From the NCBI RefSeq assembly GCF_026011735.1, contig NZ_BRVN01000012.1, forward strand, positions 1-64,000: 64,000 nucleotides of DNA, in the 5' to 3' direction. A program made the translations under genes and the position numbers. This document shows positions 54,610-64,000 of this stretch, one piece after another. This stretch comes from Dietzia sp. NCCP-2495 (lineage in GTDB: Bacteria; Actinomycetota; Actinomycetes; Mycobacteriales; Mycobacteriaceae). Every line of letters begins with the position of its first letter. Positions within the stretch are counted from its first letter, which is position 1. A model generated the notes under the pieces. It ran no database searches and was not told where the DNA came from. It was given only the letters and a program-made list of their open reading frames with translations.

Positions 54610-55731
54610 GTGACGATCGTCGTGGCATGCGGAGCCTTCAAGGGTTCACTCACCGCTATCGAGGCCTGCCATCACGCGGCCGAGGGCGCACGCCGCGCGC
54701 ACCCCGACGCCGACGTGGTGGAGCGCCCCGTGGCCGACGGAGGCGGCGGCAGCCTCGAGGTGATGGTCGCCGGCGGCGCCCGCCGGGTCCCCGTCACCGT
54801 GGCCGGGCCGACCGGCGACGCGGTCGACAGTGCCTACGCCGCCATCGACCCCGACACGGCGTTCGTCGAGATGGCAGACGCCTGCGGACTCCTCCGGCTG
54901 CCCGGCGGCACCCCCCGACCGGTCGAGGCCTCCAGCCGCGGCGTGGGTGAGGCGATCCTCGCGGCCCTGCGGTCCGGACGCGGCAACATCCACCTCGGGA
55001 TCGGCGGTAGCGCCTCCACCGACGGCGGCACCGGCATGCTCTCCGCCCTGGGCGCACGCTTCCTCGACGAACGCGGCGACGAACTGCCCGACGGCGGCGG
55101 CTCGCTCGTCCACCTCGACAGCGTCGACCTCTCCGCGCTCGATCCCGCCGTGCGGGCCGCACGCATCCTCGTCGCGTGCGACGTCGACAACCCGCTCCTC
55201 GGCCCTCTCGGCGCCGCCCGTGTCTACGCGCCGCAGAAGGGGGCCACTCCCGAGGAGGTCGACCTGCTCGAGGCCGGCCTCACGCGCCTGGTCGAGGTCC
55301 TGCGGGGCCAGGGCATGGCCGTGGACCCCGAGGCCCCCGGCTCCGGCGCCGCCGGCGGGGTGGGCTTCACCGCCCGCGAACTGCTCGGCGCCTCGCTCGA
55401 TCCCGGCTTCACCGTGCTCGGCACCCTCACCGGCCTCGAGGACGTGGTCTCGGCGGCGGACGTGGTGGTGACGGGCGAAGGGCGACTCGACGACCAGACC
55501 ATGCACGGCAAGACCCCCCTCGGCGTCGCCGCGCTCTGCCGCAACCACGCCGTCCCCGTGGTGGCCGTGTGCGGTCGCCTGGACCTCGAGGCCCACCGGG
55601 TGGCCGAGGCCGGCTTCGTGGCCGCCGCCGCCCTCACCGAGGTGGAACCCGATCTCGAGAAATCGATAGCGAACGCCGGACCGCTGCTCGAGGACGTCAC
55701 CGCCGAGGTCATCTCCCGTATCCTGCCCTGA
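54610..55731 (+). CDS. glxK: Glycerate kinase
   Basis: 373 residues. It phosphorylates glycerate. The type 1 glycerate-kinase family motifs are VACGAFKGSLTAIEAC at the start, PVADGGGGSLEVM and HLGIGGSASTDGGTGMLSALGARF. VTGEGRLDDQTMHGKTPLGVA and a GRLD near residue 320 complete the pattern. The GTG at 54610 gives the family's usual start (V-V-A-C-G-A-F-K). Product (2- or 3-phosphoglycerate) cannot be told from sequence. Confidence 0.93.
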   Translation: MTIVVACGAFKGSLTAIEACHHAAEGARRAHPDADVVERPVADGGGGSLEVMVAGGARRVPVTVAGPTGDAVDSAYAAIDPDTAFVEMADACGLLRLPGGTPRPVEASSRGVGEAILAALRSGRGNIHLGIGGSASTDGGTGMLSALGARFLDERGDELPDGGGSLVHLDSVDLSALDPAVRAARILVACDVDNPLLGPLGAARVYAPQKGATPEEVDLLEAGLTRLVEVLRGQGMAVDPEAPGSGAAGGVGFTARELLGASLDPGFTVLGTLTGLEDVVSAADVVVTGEGRLDDQTMHGKTPLGVAALCRNHAVPVVAVCGRLDLEAHRVAEAGFVAAAALTEVEPDLEKSIANAGPLLEDVTAEVISRILP

Positions 55732-55957
55732 CGCACGCCTGCTCAGGCGCCGTTCAGCACCCCTTTAGTGCACCCTCAGTGCCCCCTCAGCGCTAGGCGG
55801 TACGGGCCGCGGGCGCGAACGGCACCGTGCGCGAACCGGGACCACGTCGCCGGACGGGTTTCGGGCCGTCTCGCGAGCCGCCGGACACGGGTAGTAGAGG
55901 TGGCCCATGATGAGAGCCACTCGTCATCGGACACGTCCCACCCATTAGGAGAGTCCC

Positions 55958-57547
55958 GTGCGCTCATTGCTCATCGGTGCACCACTGGCCGCGCTCGCCG
56001 CCGTCGCGGTCTCCGACCTGACTCAGACCCGCTATCCGGTCCTGCGCAACTTCCCGATCCTCGGCCACGCCCGTCGGGCGTTGACGGCGATCGGGCCGGA
56101 ACTGCGGCAGTACATCGTCGCGAGCAACGACGAGGAGCGGCCGTTCACCCGCGACCACCGCGACTGGGTCTACGAGTCCGCCGAGGGCCGCGCCACCACG
56201 TTCGGTTTCGGCACGGACAACGACGTGGAATTCCTCGAGGGGTACCCGCTCATCAAGCAGCGGACCTTCAGCGAGGTGTCCCTGTCCGCCCACATCCACT
56301 CCGGCGAGTTCGTGCCGACTCCCCCCGCCAAGGTGCTCGGCGCCGCGCGGGGCCGGGCGCGTGCGTTCCGCCCCGGATCGCTGGTCACCATCTCCGCGAT
56401 GAGCTACGGCGCCCTGTCCGGACCCGCCGTCGAAGCGCTCAACCGGGGCGCGGCTCTCGCCGGCGCACTCCACAACACCGGCGAGGGCGGGCTCAGCCCG
56501 TACCACCAGAACGGGGCGGACCTGATCTACCAGATCGGCACCGCCTACTTCGGGTGTCGTGACGAGAACGGTGAGTTCGACATCGACAAGCTCGTCGCAC
56601 TCACCGAGAAGCACCCGATCCGCGCGATCGAGATCAAGCTCAGCCAGGGGGCGAAGCCGGGGCTCGGCGGCCTGCTCCCCGCCCCCAAGATCACCGAGGA
56701 GGTCTCGCAGCTGCGTGGCATCCCGATGGGTGAGGACTGCGCCAGCCCGTCCAGGCACACTGCCTTCCACGACGTGGACTCGATGCTCGACTTCGTCGAA
56801 CTGATCGCCGAGCGCACCGGACTGCCCGTGGGCATCAAGTCCGCTGTCGGCGAGACGAGGTTCTGGGAGGACCTCGCCGAGGCGATGGCCCCGCGCGACC
56901 GCGGCGTCGACTTCATCACCATCGACGGCGGCGAGGGCGGCACCGGCGCCGGCCCGCTCGTCTTCTCCGACGCCGTGTCGCTCCCGTTCCGGCTGGGGTT
57001 CCCGCGCGTGTACACGATCTTCGCGGCGGCCGGACTCGCCGACGACGTGGTGTTCATCGGCTCCGGCAAGCTCGGCATCCCCGAGAACGCGGTGGTGGCC
57101 TTCGCCATGGGCGTCGACATGATCAACGTCGGCCGCGAGGCGATGCTCTCCGTGGGGTGCATCCAGGCGCAGAAGTGCCACACCGGCGGGTGCCCGACCG
57201 GCGTCGCCACCCAGAACCCGTGGCTGACCAGGGGCGTCGACCCCACGTCGATGGCCGAGCGGTGCGCCAACTATCTGCGGGCCCTGCGCCGCGAGCTGAT
57301 CAAGGTCTCCGGAGCCGTGGGGGTCCCGCACCCGGCCATGATCACGCCGACCGACGTCGAGCTCGCCCACGGCACCCGCACCTCCACCACGCTCGCCGAG
57401 GTGTACGGCTACGAAGACAACTGGGGAGTTCCCAGCGACGCCGACATCGCGGCGATCACCGACATCATGATCGAGAACGGGATCGCCGAGTACAGTGCGG
57501 CGTCACTCCCGCCCGGCGTCAAGCCCAGGGCTGCCTCCGACGCCTGA
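55958..57547 (+). CDS. Stand-alone FMN-binding glutamate-synthase-like protein
   Basis: 529 residues. It corresponds to the FMN/Fe-S synthase domain of GltB without the glutaminase and beta-helix domains. An N-terminal hydrophobic segment with YPVLRNFPILGHARR is followed by ISAMSYGALSGPAVEALN, NTGEGGLSPYHQ and IKLSQGAKPGLGG. TIDGGEGGTGAGPLVFSDAVSLP and the cluster site CIQAQKCHTGGC (CX5CX4C) complete the core. Such proteins are annotated as FMN-binding glutamate synthase family; the ammonia source and substrate are unknown. GTG start with AGGAGAG upstream. Confidence 0.92.
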   Translation: MRSLLIGAPLAALAAVAVSDLTQTRYPVLRNFPILGHARRALTAIGPELRQYIVASNDEERPFTRDHRDWVYESAEGRATTFGFGTDNDVEFLEGYPLIKQRTFSEVSLSAHIHSGEFVPTPPAKVLGAARGRARAFRPGSLVTISAMSYGALSGPAVEALNRGAALAGALHNTGEGGLSPYHQNGADLIYQIGTAYFGCRDENGEFDIDKLVALTEKHPIRAIEIKLSQGAKPGLGGLLPAPKITEEVSQLRGIPMGEDCASPSRHTAFHDVDSMLDFVELIAERTGLPVGIKSAVGETRFWEDLAEAMAPRDRGVDFITIDGGEGGTGAGPLVFSDAVSLPFRLGFPRVYTIFAAAGLADDVVFIGSGKLGIPENAVVAFAMGVDMINVGREAMLSVGCIQAQKCHTGGCPTGVATQNPWLTRGVDPTSMAERCANYLRALRRELIKVSGAVGVPHPAMITPTDVELAHGTRTSTTLAEVYGYEDNWGVPSDADIAAITDIMIENGIAEYSAASLPPGVKPRAASDA

Positions 57548-57587
57548 GTCGACGGGGCGCCCGACATCCCGGTGTGTCGCGGGCCGG

Positions 57588-58220
57588 TCAGTCGGCAGAG
57601 ACCCCCGCGCGCAGCAAGCCCAGTTCGCGGTTGAGATTGGCGTGCGCCTGCTTCTCCCAGGCGTCACGACCGGCCCGGGTGAGGAAGACCGACCGGCGCT
57701 CGAGCAATCCCTCCAGCGCGGCGACGCGGCCCGCGACGAACCGCTCCCCCGGCACGTGCGCGTACTCGTGCCGGACGTCCTGGGTATAGGCGTCATAGGT
57801 GTCCGGGTCCGAACCGAGGACGGCCAGGTCGGCGTCCGACAGGACCGACCCGTTGAGATCGCCCGCCTCGACGCGGTGCCCGCCCATCAACCTGACGAGC
57901 CGTACGACCTCGTCGACGGGCGCGGCGGGATCGAGCTCTCGCTGCGTCCATCCGGCCGATTTGTCGTTGTTCTCCGACTCGGTCGGATCGAACACCGCGG
58001 CATGACACCAGGCGGCCAACCGGACCGCCGTCCCGTCGAAGGATTCGCCGTCCTCCTCGAGAGTGTCGATGGCCTGGAGGACTGCCCGCAGGTGCGTCTC
58101 GTTGTGATAGCGCCGCTGCGGCTCGTTCCAGCGTTCCAGCAGATCAGCGCGCAGTTCGGGGGTAAGAAACTCGACCTCGGCGTCGAGCGGCTCGGCATAG
58201 TTCACTCGGTCGGTATCCAT
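57588..58220 (-). CDS. HD-superfamily metal-dependent phosphohydrolase-like protein
   Basis: 210 residues. RRYHNETHLRAVLQAID and LAAWCHAAVFDPT supply His residues as in the predicted HD hydrolases of the COG4339 group; the canonical adjacent HD is altered to HAAVFD. The C-terminal YDAYTQDVRHEYAHVPGERFVAGRVAALEGLL is also family-typical. Substrate unknown. The ATG at 58220 follows TAGAGT (58232-58227) by 6 nt: leaderless. Confidence 0.82.
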   Translation of the reverse strand: MDTDRVNYAEPLDAEVEFLTPELRADLLERWNEPQRRYHNETHLRAVLQAIDTLEEDGESFDGTAVRLAAWCHAAVFDPTESENNDKSAGWTQRELDPAAPVDEVVRLVRLMGGHRVEAGDLNGSVLSDADLAVLGSDPDTYDAYTQDVRHEYAHVPGERFVAGRVAALEGLLERRSVFLTRAGRDAWEKQAHANLNRELGLLRAGVSAD

Positions 58221-58311
58221 GTATGGACTCTACCGCCGGGCCCGACGCGGTCCGGCGGAATCGGCAAGTCGGACCCGGGCCGAGGGTCGTGAGCCTGCTT
58301 CGCGCCGGGAT

Positions 58312-58359
58312 CTCGACCGCACCTCAACTCGACCGCACCCCGACTCGACCTCACCTCAG
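58312..58359. repeat. 16-bp tandem repeat spanning a stop codon
   Basis: Three units of CTCGACCGCACCTCAA type (58312-58327, 58328-58343, 58344-58359). The last contains the stop (58356-58358) of the DUF779 gene; the first keeps a minus-strand TGA at the same position, the middle one does not. Confidence 0.75.
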
Positions 58360-58897
58360 ACGTCCAGGTCCATCCCGAGCTGCGGCGGGTGCGCCTCGAG
58401 CAGCTCCATCTCCCGCTCGTCGAACGTGCGCGCCCGCGACAGGAACCGCCTGCCCGTCGGGTTCTCGAGACTGAAACCCGAGCCACGCCCGGGGACCGCG
58501 TCCAACACCAACTGCGTGTGCTTCCAGGCGTCGAACTGTAGGCCCGAGATCCAGACGCGGATCCGGGAGGACGACGACGGCGAGCTCCCGCCCGTCTCGT
58601 CGTCGTCCTGCTCGAACGGGAAGCCCCCACCCAGGTCGAGCTCACCCACCAACACGTCCCGCTGCCCGACCTTGAACTCACCCTCCGGGTAGCACATGGG
58701 TGCCGAACCGTCGCAGCAGCCGCCGGACTGGTGGAACATCACCGGGCCGTGCCGGCCGACGAGCTCACGGATCAGCTCGACGGCCGGCTCGGTCGCCACG
58801 ACGCGCGGCGGGAGGTCAGACGGCGCACCGTCCCCGGGGAGCGCCCGCGCCGCGATGGGCACGCTTCCCCCCGTGGGCAGTCCGCAGACGCCGTCCA

Positions 58898-58898
<1 letters not shown>
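58356..58898 (-). CDS. DUF779 family protein
   Basis: 180 residues. The family core FHQSGGCCDGSAPMCYPEGEFKVG (about 56-80) with its Cys triad is intact, followed by LVGELDLGGGFPF. DUF779 genes are nearly always beside an aldehyde dehydrogenase; a role in metal binding or enzyme maturation is suspected, not shown. The ATG shares its A with the last base of the dehydrogenase stop (TGATG), so translation is coupled. An Asp/Ser insert (EQDDDETGGSSPSSSS) is unusual. Confidence 0.9.
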
Positions 58899-60421
<1,523 letters not shown>

Positions 60422-60531
60422 GGCGCCCCTCCTTCGTCACTGGCCTGACCCGGACTGGTCGGCCCCTGTGACCCAGGACACTATTGGCCGGTGGGTTGCA
60501 ACGACGTTGCATACGCGCGGTGGGCTCCCTG

Positions 60532-61728
60532 TCACGCCCCCAGACGATCGTCCAGAATCCGCACCATCGACTCCGCCGTCGCGCGCTCCGCGGGCGCGAG
60601 TCCGGGCACGCGGGCGAGCGCGTTCCACGCATCCGGGTCGTCCCGACCCGGCCCCGCCGTCCACGTCCGGAGATCCGAGGTCGATCCCCCACCGAGCACA
60701 GCGGCCCGGACCCTCGCGTGCAGCTCGTCCCGGAGGTCGACGACGCCGGGCGCGTCCGAGGCCGGAAGGAGCGGACCCGGGTACGCCCGCACCGCCTCGC
60801 CGACATCGGTCGCAAGCAGTGCGGACACCGCGGCCGCGTCGGTGTCGACACTCCCCGGCACCAGCCGGTAGGGCCGCGACCCGATCGCCTCGCCGCCGAG
60901 CACGCGGCGCAGCCGGGAGACCTCCGCACGCACACTGACATCGTCCAACCTGCCCTCGGCGAGCAGCTCCGCCAACGCACCGCCCGTCACGCCCTCGGGG
61001 TGCGCGGCCAGCAGGACGAGGATCTCGGCGTGACGGAGCGTCAGCGGACCCGCACCGGCCAGAGTCGGCCGGTGCGTGCCGAGCACCTCGACGCGACGGT
61101 CAGCCGCCGGGACGGCCGGGAGCGCACGGGCGGCCTCCGGCACCAGCACCCCGGCGGCGGTGGATCTCAGTTCACCCTCGGCCAACAGCACGGTGGCCTT
61201 TACCAGCGCCAACATCTCGTCTGATGCCGCCGAGTCGCGTCCCGTCACGTCGATCCCGCCGATCACGCGACCGGTCACGGGGTCGTGCACCGGGGCGGCC
61301 GAGCAGCTCCACGAGTGCGCGGGCGCCAGGAAATGCTCCTCACCCCGGACCCGCACCGGGACGTCGTGCCGGATCGCGAGCCCGGGAGCGTTCGCGCCCA
61401 CCACCTCGTCGCTCCAGAGCGCGCCGGGGACGAACCCCATCCGCTCGGCGCGCGAGCGGACTCCACGCCCCCCGAAGAGCCACAAGAGACGACCGTCCAC
61501 ATCGGCCACGGCGACGAGGTGCCCACTGTCGACCACACCGGACACGAGAACCTTCTCCACGAGCGGGAGAACCGACGCGATCTGGTGCGACGCCCGCCAC
61601 TCGGAGAGGTCGGCACCCTCGAGGTCGACGAGAGGGCCTGTCCTGTCCGGATCAATTCCCCGACGCCTGCTGCGCTCCCACGATTGCGCCACGAGTGCGC
61701 CACCGCGAGCGGCCGTACCTGCAGTCAT
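60532..61728 (-). CDS. GAF-domain transcriptional regulator of the aldehyde dehydrogenase module
   Basis: 398 residues. The N-terminus (LVAQSWERSRRRGIDPD) is that of AcoR-like GAF regulators. A GAF-type sensor domain follows (about 45-190: VAVADVDGRLLWLFGG, GALWSDEVVGANAPGLAI). The C-terminus is a winged-helix region (LTLRHAEILVLLAAHPEGVTGGALAELLAEGRLDDVSVRAEVSRLRRVLG), not a sigma54 AAA domain. It is upstream of the aldehyde dehydrogenase in the same direction (110-nt gap), so it probably controls that promoter. The ATG at 61728 is 6 nt after TACACT (61740-61735). Confidence 0.85.
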   Translation of the reverse strand: MTAGTAARGGALVAQSWERSRRRGIDPDRTGPLVDLEGADLSEWRASHQIASVLPLVEKVLVSGVVDSGHLVAVADVDGRLLWLFGGRGVRSRAERMGFVPGALWSDEVVGANAPGLAIRHDVPVRVRGEEHFLAPAHSWSCSAAPVHDPVTGRVIGGIDVTGRDSAASDEMLALVKATVLLAEGELRSTAAGVLVPEAARALPAVPAADRRVEVLGTHRPTLAGAGPLTLRHAEILVLLAAHPEGVTGGALAELLAEGRLDDVSVRAEVSRLRRVLGGEAIGSRPYRLVPGSVDTDAAAVSALLATDVGEAVRAYPGPLLPASDAPGVVDLRDELHARVRAAVLGGGSTSDLRTWTAGPGRDDPDAWNALARVPGLAPAERATAESMVRILDDRLGA

Positions 61729-61824
61729 GCCTCCAGTGTAACTGGGGTCACATAACCGCCGACCTCGTGGCGCTATAAGCCAATCCAAATAGACCGTGGT
61801 CCACACCTGCGGACCGACACCCTC

Positions 61825-61850
61825 TACACTCGGTGGTGATACAGGCCACA
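61825..61850 (+). promoter_or_regulatory. fadD15 -10 element with adjoining CRP-like half sites
   Basis: TACACT (61825-61830) would start a transcript near 61837. The 16-mer GGTGATACAGGCCACA (61835-61850) matches TGTGA-N6-TCACA at 8 of 10 positions and covers the start site, as for a repressor-type location. Confidence 0.35.
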
Positions 61851-61868
61851 TTTGACCTAAGGATCAGC

Positions 61869-63656
61869 ATGACGACCGAGTTCGCTAGCCCTCCCGCCAC
61901 GAAGAAGTTCCCCGTCGAGAATCTCGGTCGGCTCGTGTTCAGGAACGCAGAGGAAGCCCCCAACGACGTCGCGGTGATCCGCAACGTCGGCGAACAGTGG
62001 CAGGACGTCACCTGCGCGCAGTACCTCGACGAGGTCAAGGCCGTCGCCAAGGGGCTCATCTCCAAGGGCGTGAAGCCCGGCGACCGTCTCGCGATCATGA
62101 GCCACACCCGGTACGAGTGGTCGCTCATCGCCTGGGCCTCCTGGGTCGTCGGCGCCGTGACCGTGCCGATCTACGAGACCTCGTCGCCGCACCAGTGCAA
62201 CTGGATCCTCACCGACTCGGGCTCGACGCACGCGGTCGTGGAGAACTCCGAGCTGCGTGACGTCCTCGCTTCGGAGACCGAGTGGGACGGCGAGGTGCTG
62301 GTGATCGAGGACGGCCTGGTCGACGCTCTCGTGGCGGCCGGTGCCGGCGTCTCCGACGAGGAGGTCGAGGCGGCATCGCTGTCGGCCACCCACGACTCGC
62401 CCTGCGCGATCGTCTACACCTCCGGCACGACCGGCAACCCCAAGGGCTGCGAGATCGCCCACGGCGGTTTCGGAGACGTCGTGGTGGCCGTTGAGCAGCG
62501 ACTGGAAGAGGCGTTCGTCCCGAACAGCCGTACCTTGATCTTCCTCCCGTTGGCCCACGTCCTGGCCCGCATCGTGGAGGTGGCCTGCTTCTACAAGCGT
62601 GTCGCCGTGGCCCACGAGCCCGACGCCACCAAGGTCGTCGAGCGCCTGGGCGAGATCCACCCGACGTTCCTGGTCTCCGTGCCGCGCGTGCTCGAGAAGG
62701 TCTACAACTCCGCCGCCGCCAAGGCCGAGGCCGCCGGTGGCGCCAAGGCCAAGATCTTCAAGGCAGCCGTCCAGACCGCGATCGACTACTCCAAGGCGAC
62801 CGAGGGCGGCAAGAAGGCCCCCGCGGGCCTCGCGATCAAGCAGAAGCTGTTCGCCAAGCTTGTCTACTCGAAGCTGCACGAGGCGCTCGGCGGCGAGTGC
62901 AACCGCGTCATCTCCGGCGGTGGCCCCCTGGGCGCCCGCCTCGGCCACTTCTTCCGCGGCGCGGGCTTCGACCTGCTCGAGGGCTACGGCCTCACCGAGT
63001 CCTCCGGCGTCCTCACCGTCAACCCGATCAACAATGCCAGGATCGGTACCGTCGGCACCCCGATCCCGGGTGTGACCATCAAGATCGGCGAGGACGGCGA
63101 GGTCCTGGCCAAGGCCAAGACCCTGTTCAAGGGCTACTGGCAGAACCCGCAGGCCAACGCGGACTCGTGGTCCGGCGACTGGTACCACACCGGCGACATC
63201 GGCGAGCTGGACGCGGACGGCTACCTGTCCATCACCGGCCGCAAGAAGGACCTCATCGTCACGGCCGGCGGCAAGAACGTCTCACCGTCGCAGCTCGAGG
63301 ACCAGCTCGCCTCCGACCCGCTCATCAGCCAGGCCGTCGTGGTGGGCGACAACCGCAGCTACATCGCGGCACTGGTCACCATCGACCAGGAGACCTTCTC
63401 CAGCTGGGCCGACAAGCACGGCAAGACCGGCTCGGTGGCAGACCTGATCCAGGACGGTGACCTGGTGGGCGCGGTTCAGGACGCGGTGGACCGGGCCAAC
63501 AAGACGGTCTCGCGCGCCGAGTCCATCCGTAAGTTCCGGATCCTCGCCGACGAGTTCTCCGTCGAGGGCGGCGAGCTGACGCCCACGCTCAAGCTCAAGC
63601 GCAACGTGGTGCACGAGCGGTTCGCCGACGAGATCGAGAACCTCTACGCGAAGTAG
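61869..63656 (+). CDS. fadD15: Long-chain fatty-acid CoA ligase (FadD15 type)
   Basis: 595 residues. It activates long-chain fatty acids to acyl-CoA via acyl-AMP. ANL motifs: P-loop VYTSGTTGNPKG (about 180-191), GYGLTESSGV, YHTGDIGELDADGYL and ITGRKKDLIVTAGGKNVSP. The C-terminal TLKLKRNVV has the catalytic-Lys region. Cytosolic or membrane-associated. AAGGA precedes the ATG at 61869; a leaderless GTG at 61836 is the alternative. Convergent with a second ligase of the same family. Confidence 0.94.
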   Translation: MTTEFASPPATKKFPVENLGRLVFRNAEEAPNDVAVIRNVGEQWQDVTCAQYLDEVKAVAKGLISKGVKPGDRLAIMSHTRYEWSLIAWASWVVGAVTVPIYETSSPHQCNWILTDSGSTHAVVENSELRDVLASETEWDGEVLVIEDGLVDALVAAGAGVSDEEVEAASLSATHDSPCAIVYTSGTTGNPKGCEIAHGGFGDVVVAVEQRLEEAFVPNSRTLIFLPLAHVLARIVEVACFYKRVAVAHEPDATKVVERLGEIHPTFLVSVPRVLEKVYNSAAAKAEAAGGAKAKIFKAAVQTAIDYSKATEGGKKAPAGLAIKQKLFAKLVYSKLHEALGGECNRVISGGGPLGARLGHFFRGAGFDLLEGYGLTESSGVLTVNPINNARIGTVGTPIPGVTIKIGEDGEVLAKAKTLFKGYWQNPQANADSWSGDWYHTGDIGELDADGYLSITGRKKDLIVTAGGKNVSPSQLEDQLASDPLISQAVVVGDNRSYIAALVTIDQETFSSWADKHGKTGSVADLIQDGDLVGAVQDAVDRANKTVSRAESIRKFRILADEFSVEGGELTPTLKLKRNVVHERFADEIENLYAK

Positions 63657-63674
63657 AGCAGCAACCGGCACAGA

Positions 63675-63720
63675 ACGCGTGAGCGCCCGGCCCCGGCTCA
63701 GGGGTCGGGCGCTCACGCGT
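63675..63720. terminator. Bidirectional hairpin between convergent fadD genes
   Basis: A 20-bp stem with one G-U-type mismatch (63675-63694 with 63701-63720) and a 6-nt loop, 19 nt after the fadD15 stop. Confidence 0.88.
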
Positions 63721-63727
63721 TGATGCC

Positions 63728-63787
63728 GAACTCGCAGGTACTGAAATCGCAGGTACTGAACTCGTCGGTGCCGACCTCAGGCGTACA
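63728..63787. repeat. 15-bp tandem repeat next to a stop codon
   Basis: Units at 63728-63742 and 63743-63757 (GAACTCGCAGGTACT, one change), a diverged third (63758-63772) and a weak fourth (63773-63787) that holds the stop of the partial minus-strand ligase gene. Confidence 0.6.
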
Positions 63788-64000
63788 TGCCCTCGATCTG
63801 GTCGGCGTAGTGCTCGGCCACCACGTGCCGCTTGACCTTCAAGGTCGCGGTCAGCTCGCCCGAGGACTCGGTGAAGTCCTCCGGCAGCACCACGAACTTC
63901 TTGACCCCCTCGGCGTGCGAGACCAGCCGGTTGGCCTCGTCCACGGCGAACTGGAGCTCGGCCCGCAGTGCGGGGTCGTCGGCCAGTTCCTCGGAGGAGC
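63777..64000 (-). CDS. Second long-chain acyl-CoA ligase, C-terminal part (partial)
   Basis: An open minus-strand frame from the window edge to a TGA at 63777-63779 encodes about 73 residues that align without gaps to the end of the convergent FadD15. FAVDEANRLVSHAEGVKKF matches its AVDRANKTVSRAESIRKF, and ELTATLKVKRHVVAEHYADQIEGMYA matches ELTPTLKLKRNVVHERFADEIENLYAK. The catalytic-Lys segment TLKVKR is present. It is a paralogous acyl-CoA synthetase whose N-terminus lies outside the window. Confidence 0.88.
   Translation of the reverse strand, partial: SSEELADDPALRAELQFAVDEANRLVSHAEGVKKFVVLPEDFTESSGELTATLKVKRHVVAEHYADQIEGMYA

Noticed and set aside
55958-57547. Second gltB gene
   Set aside because: The protein lacks the glutaminase and beta-helix domains and is one third the length.
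61836-61868. Leaderless GTG start for fadD15
   Set aside because: Possible, but the ATG at 61869 has a properly spaced AAGGA and begins the usual family N-terminus.

Overview
The window is about 70% GC and densely coded. It reads as chromosomal DNA of a mycolic-acid actinomycete (order Mycobacteriales/Corynebacteriales, most likely Dietzia). The signs are UDP-galactopyranose mutase (arabinogalactan synthesis), an LGFP-type exported amidase, an LCP ligase, a FadD15-type acyl-CoA ligase and several lineage-restricted exported proteins. Gene order follows, with gaps, the Mycobacterium tuberculosis stretch Rv3809c-Rv3859c: glf, exported amidase, Cof-type HAD and PlsC, serS, septum-formation protein, metallopeptidase, phosphoglycerate-mutase-like protein, pheA, LCP protein, glpQ1, DUF4328 protein, sodA, rraA, gltD and gltB. 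The genus is an inference; no rRNA or tRNA gene was seen.

Layout. 1-3 kb: the tail of an unknown gene, then a divergent pair (TPM/DUF5129 exported protein; two-helix membrane protein with a possible SAVED-like C-terminus). 3-7 kb: envelope genes glf and the PGRP amidase. 7-15 kb: cytosine-deaminase-like enzyme, HAD-plsC operon, thioesterase, serS, septum-formation and metallopeptidase pair, pheA operon. 15-20 kb: membrane proteins, CPBP protease and LCP ligase. 20-26 kb: DUF4328-glpQ-DUF5926 cluster, cspA, msrA, Nudix, sodA. 26-34 kb: Tat-exported ceramidase, SDR, a repeat-rich non-coding block, TM0106-type RecB-like nuclease, DUF6474-CopC pair. 34-43 kb: gabD2, TipA-like MerR regulator, degenerate amidohydrolase coupled to cardiolipin synthase, rraA, small exported proteins, S4 protein. 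43-50 kb: gltBD. 50-58 kb: glutaredoxin-like membrane protein, DUF4185 (possible D-arabinanase), kinase-like protein, glycerate kinase, stand-alone FMN glutamate-synthase-like protein. 58-64 kb: HD protein, aldehyde dehydrogenase-DUF779 module with its GAF regulator, and two convergent FadD acyl-CoA ligases.

Two patterns recur. First, about 19 genes have a TANNNT hexamer ending 6-8 nt before an ATG/GTG. This is the arrangement of leaderless actinobacterial mRNAs, and it was used here to choose starts. Second, at seven genes (possibly eight) a 15-36 bp segment containing the stop codon is tandemly repeated into the 3' flank. I saw no rRNA, tRNA, CRISPR array, prophage or complete insertion sequence.
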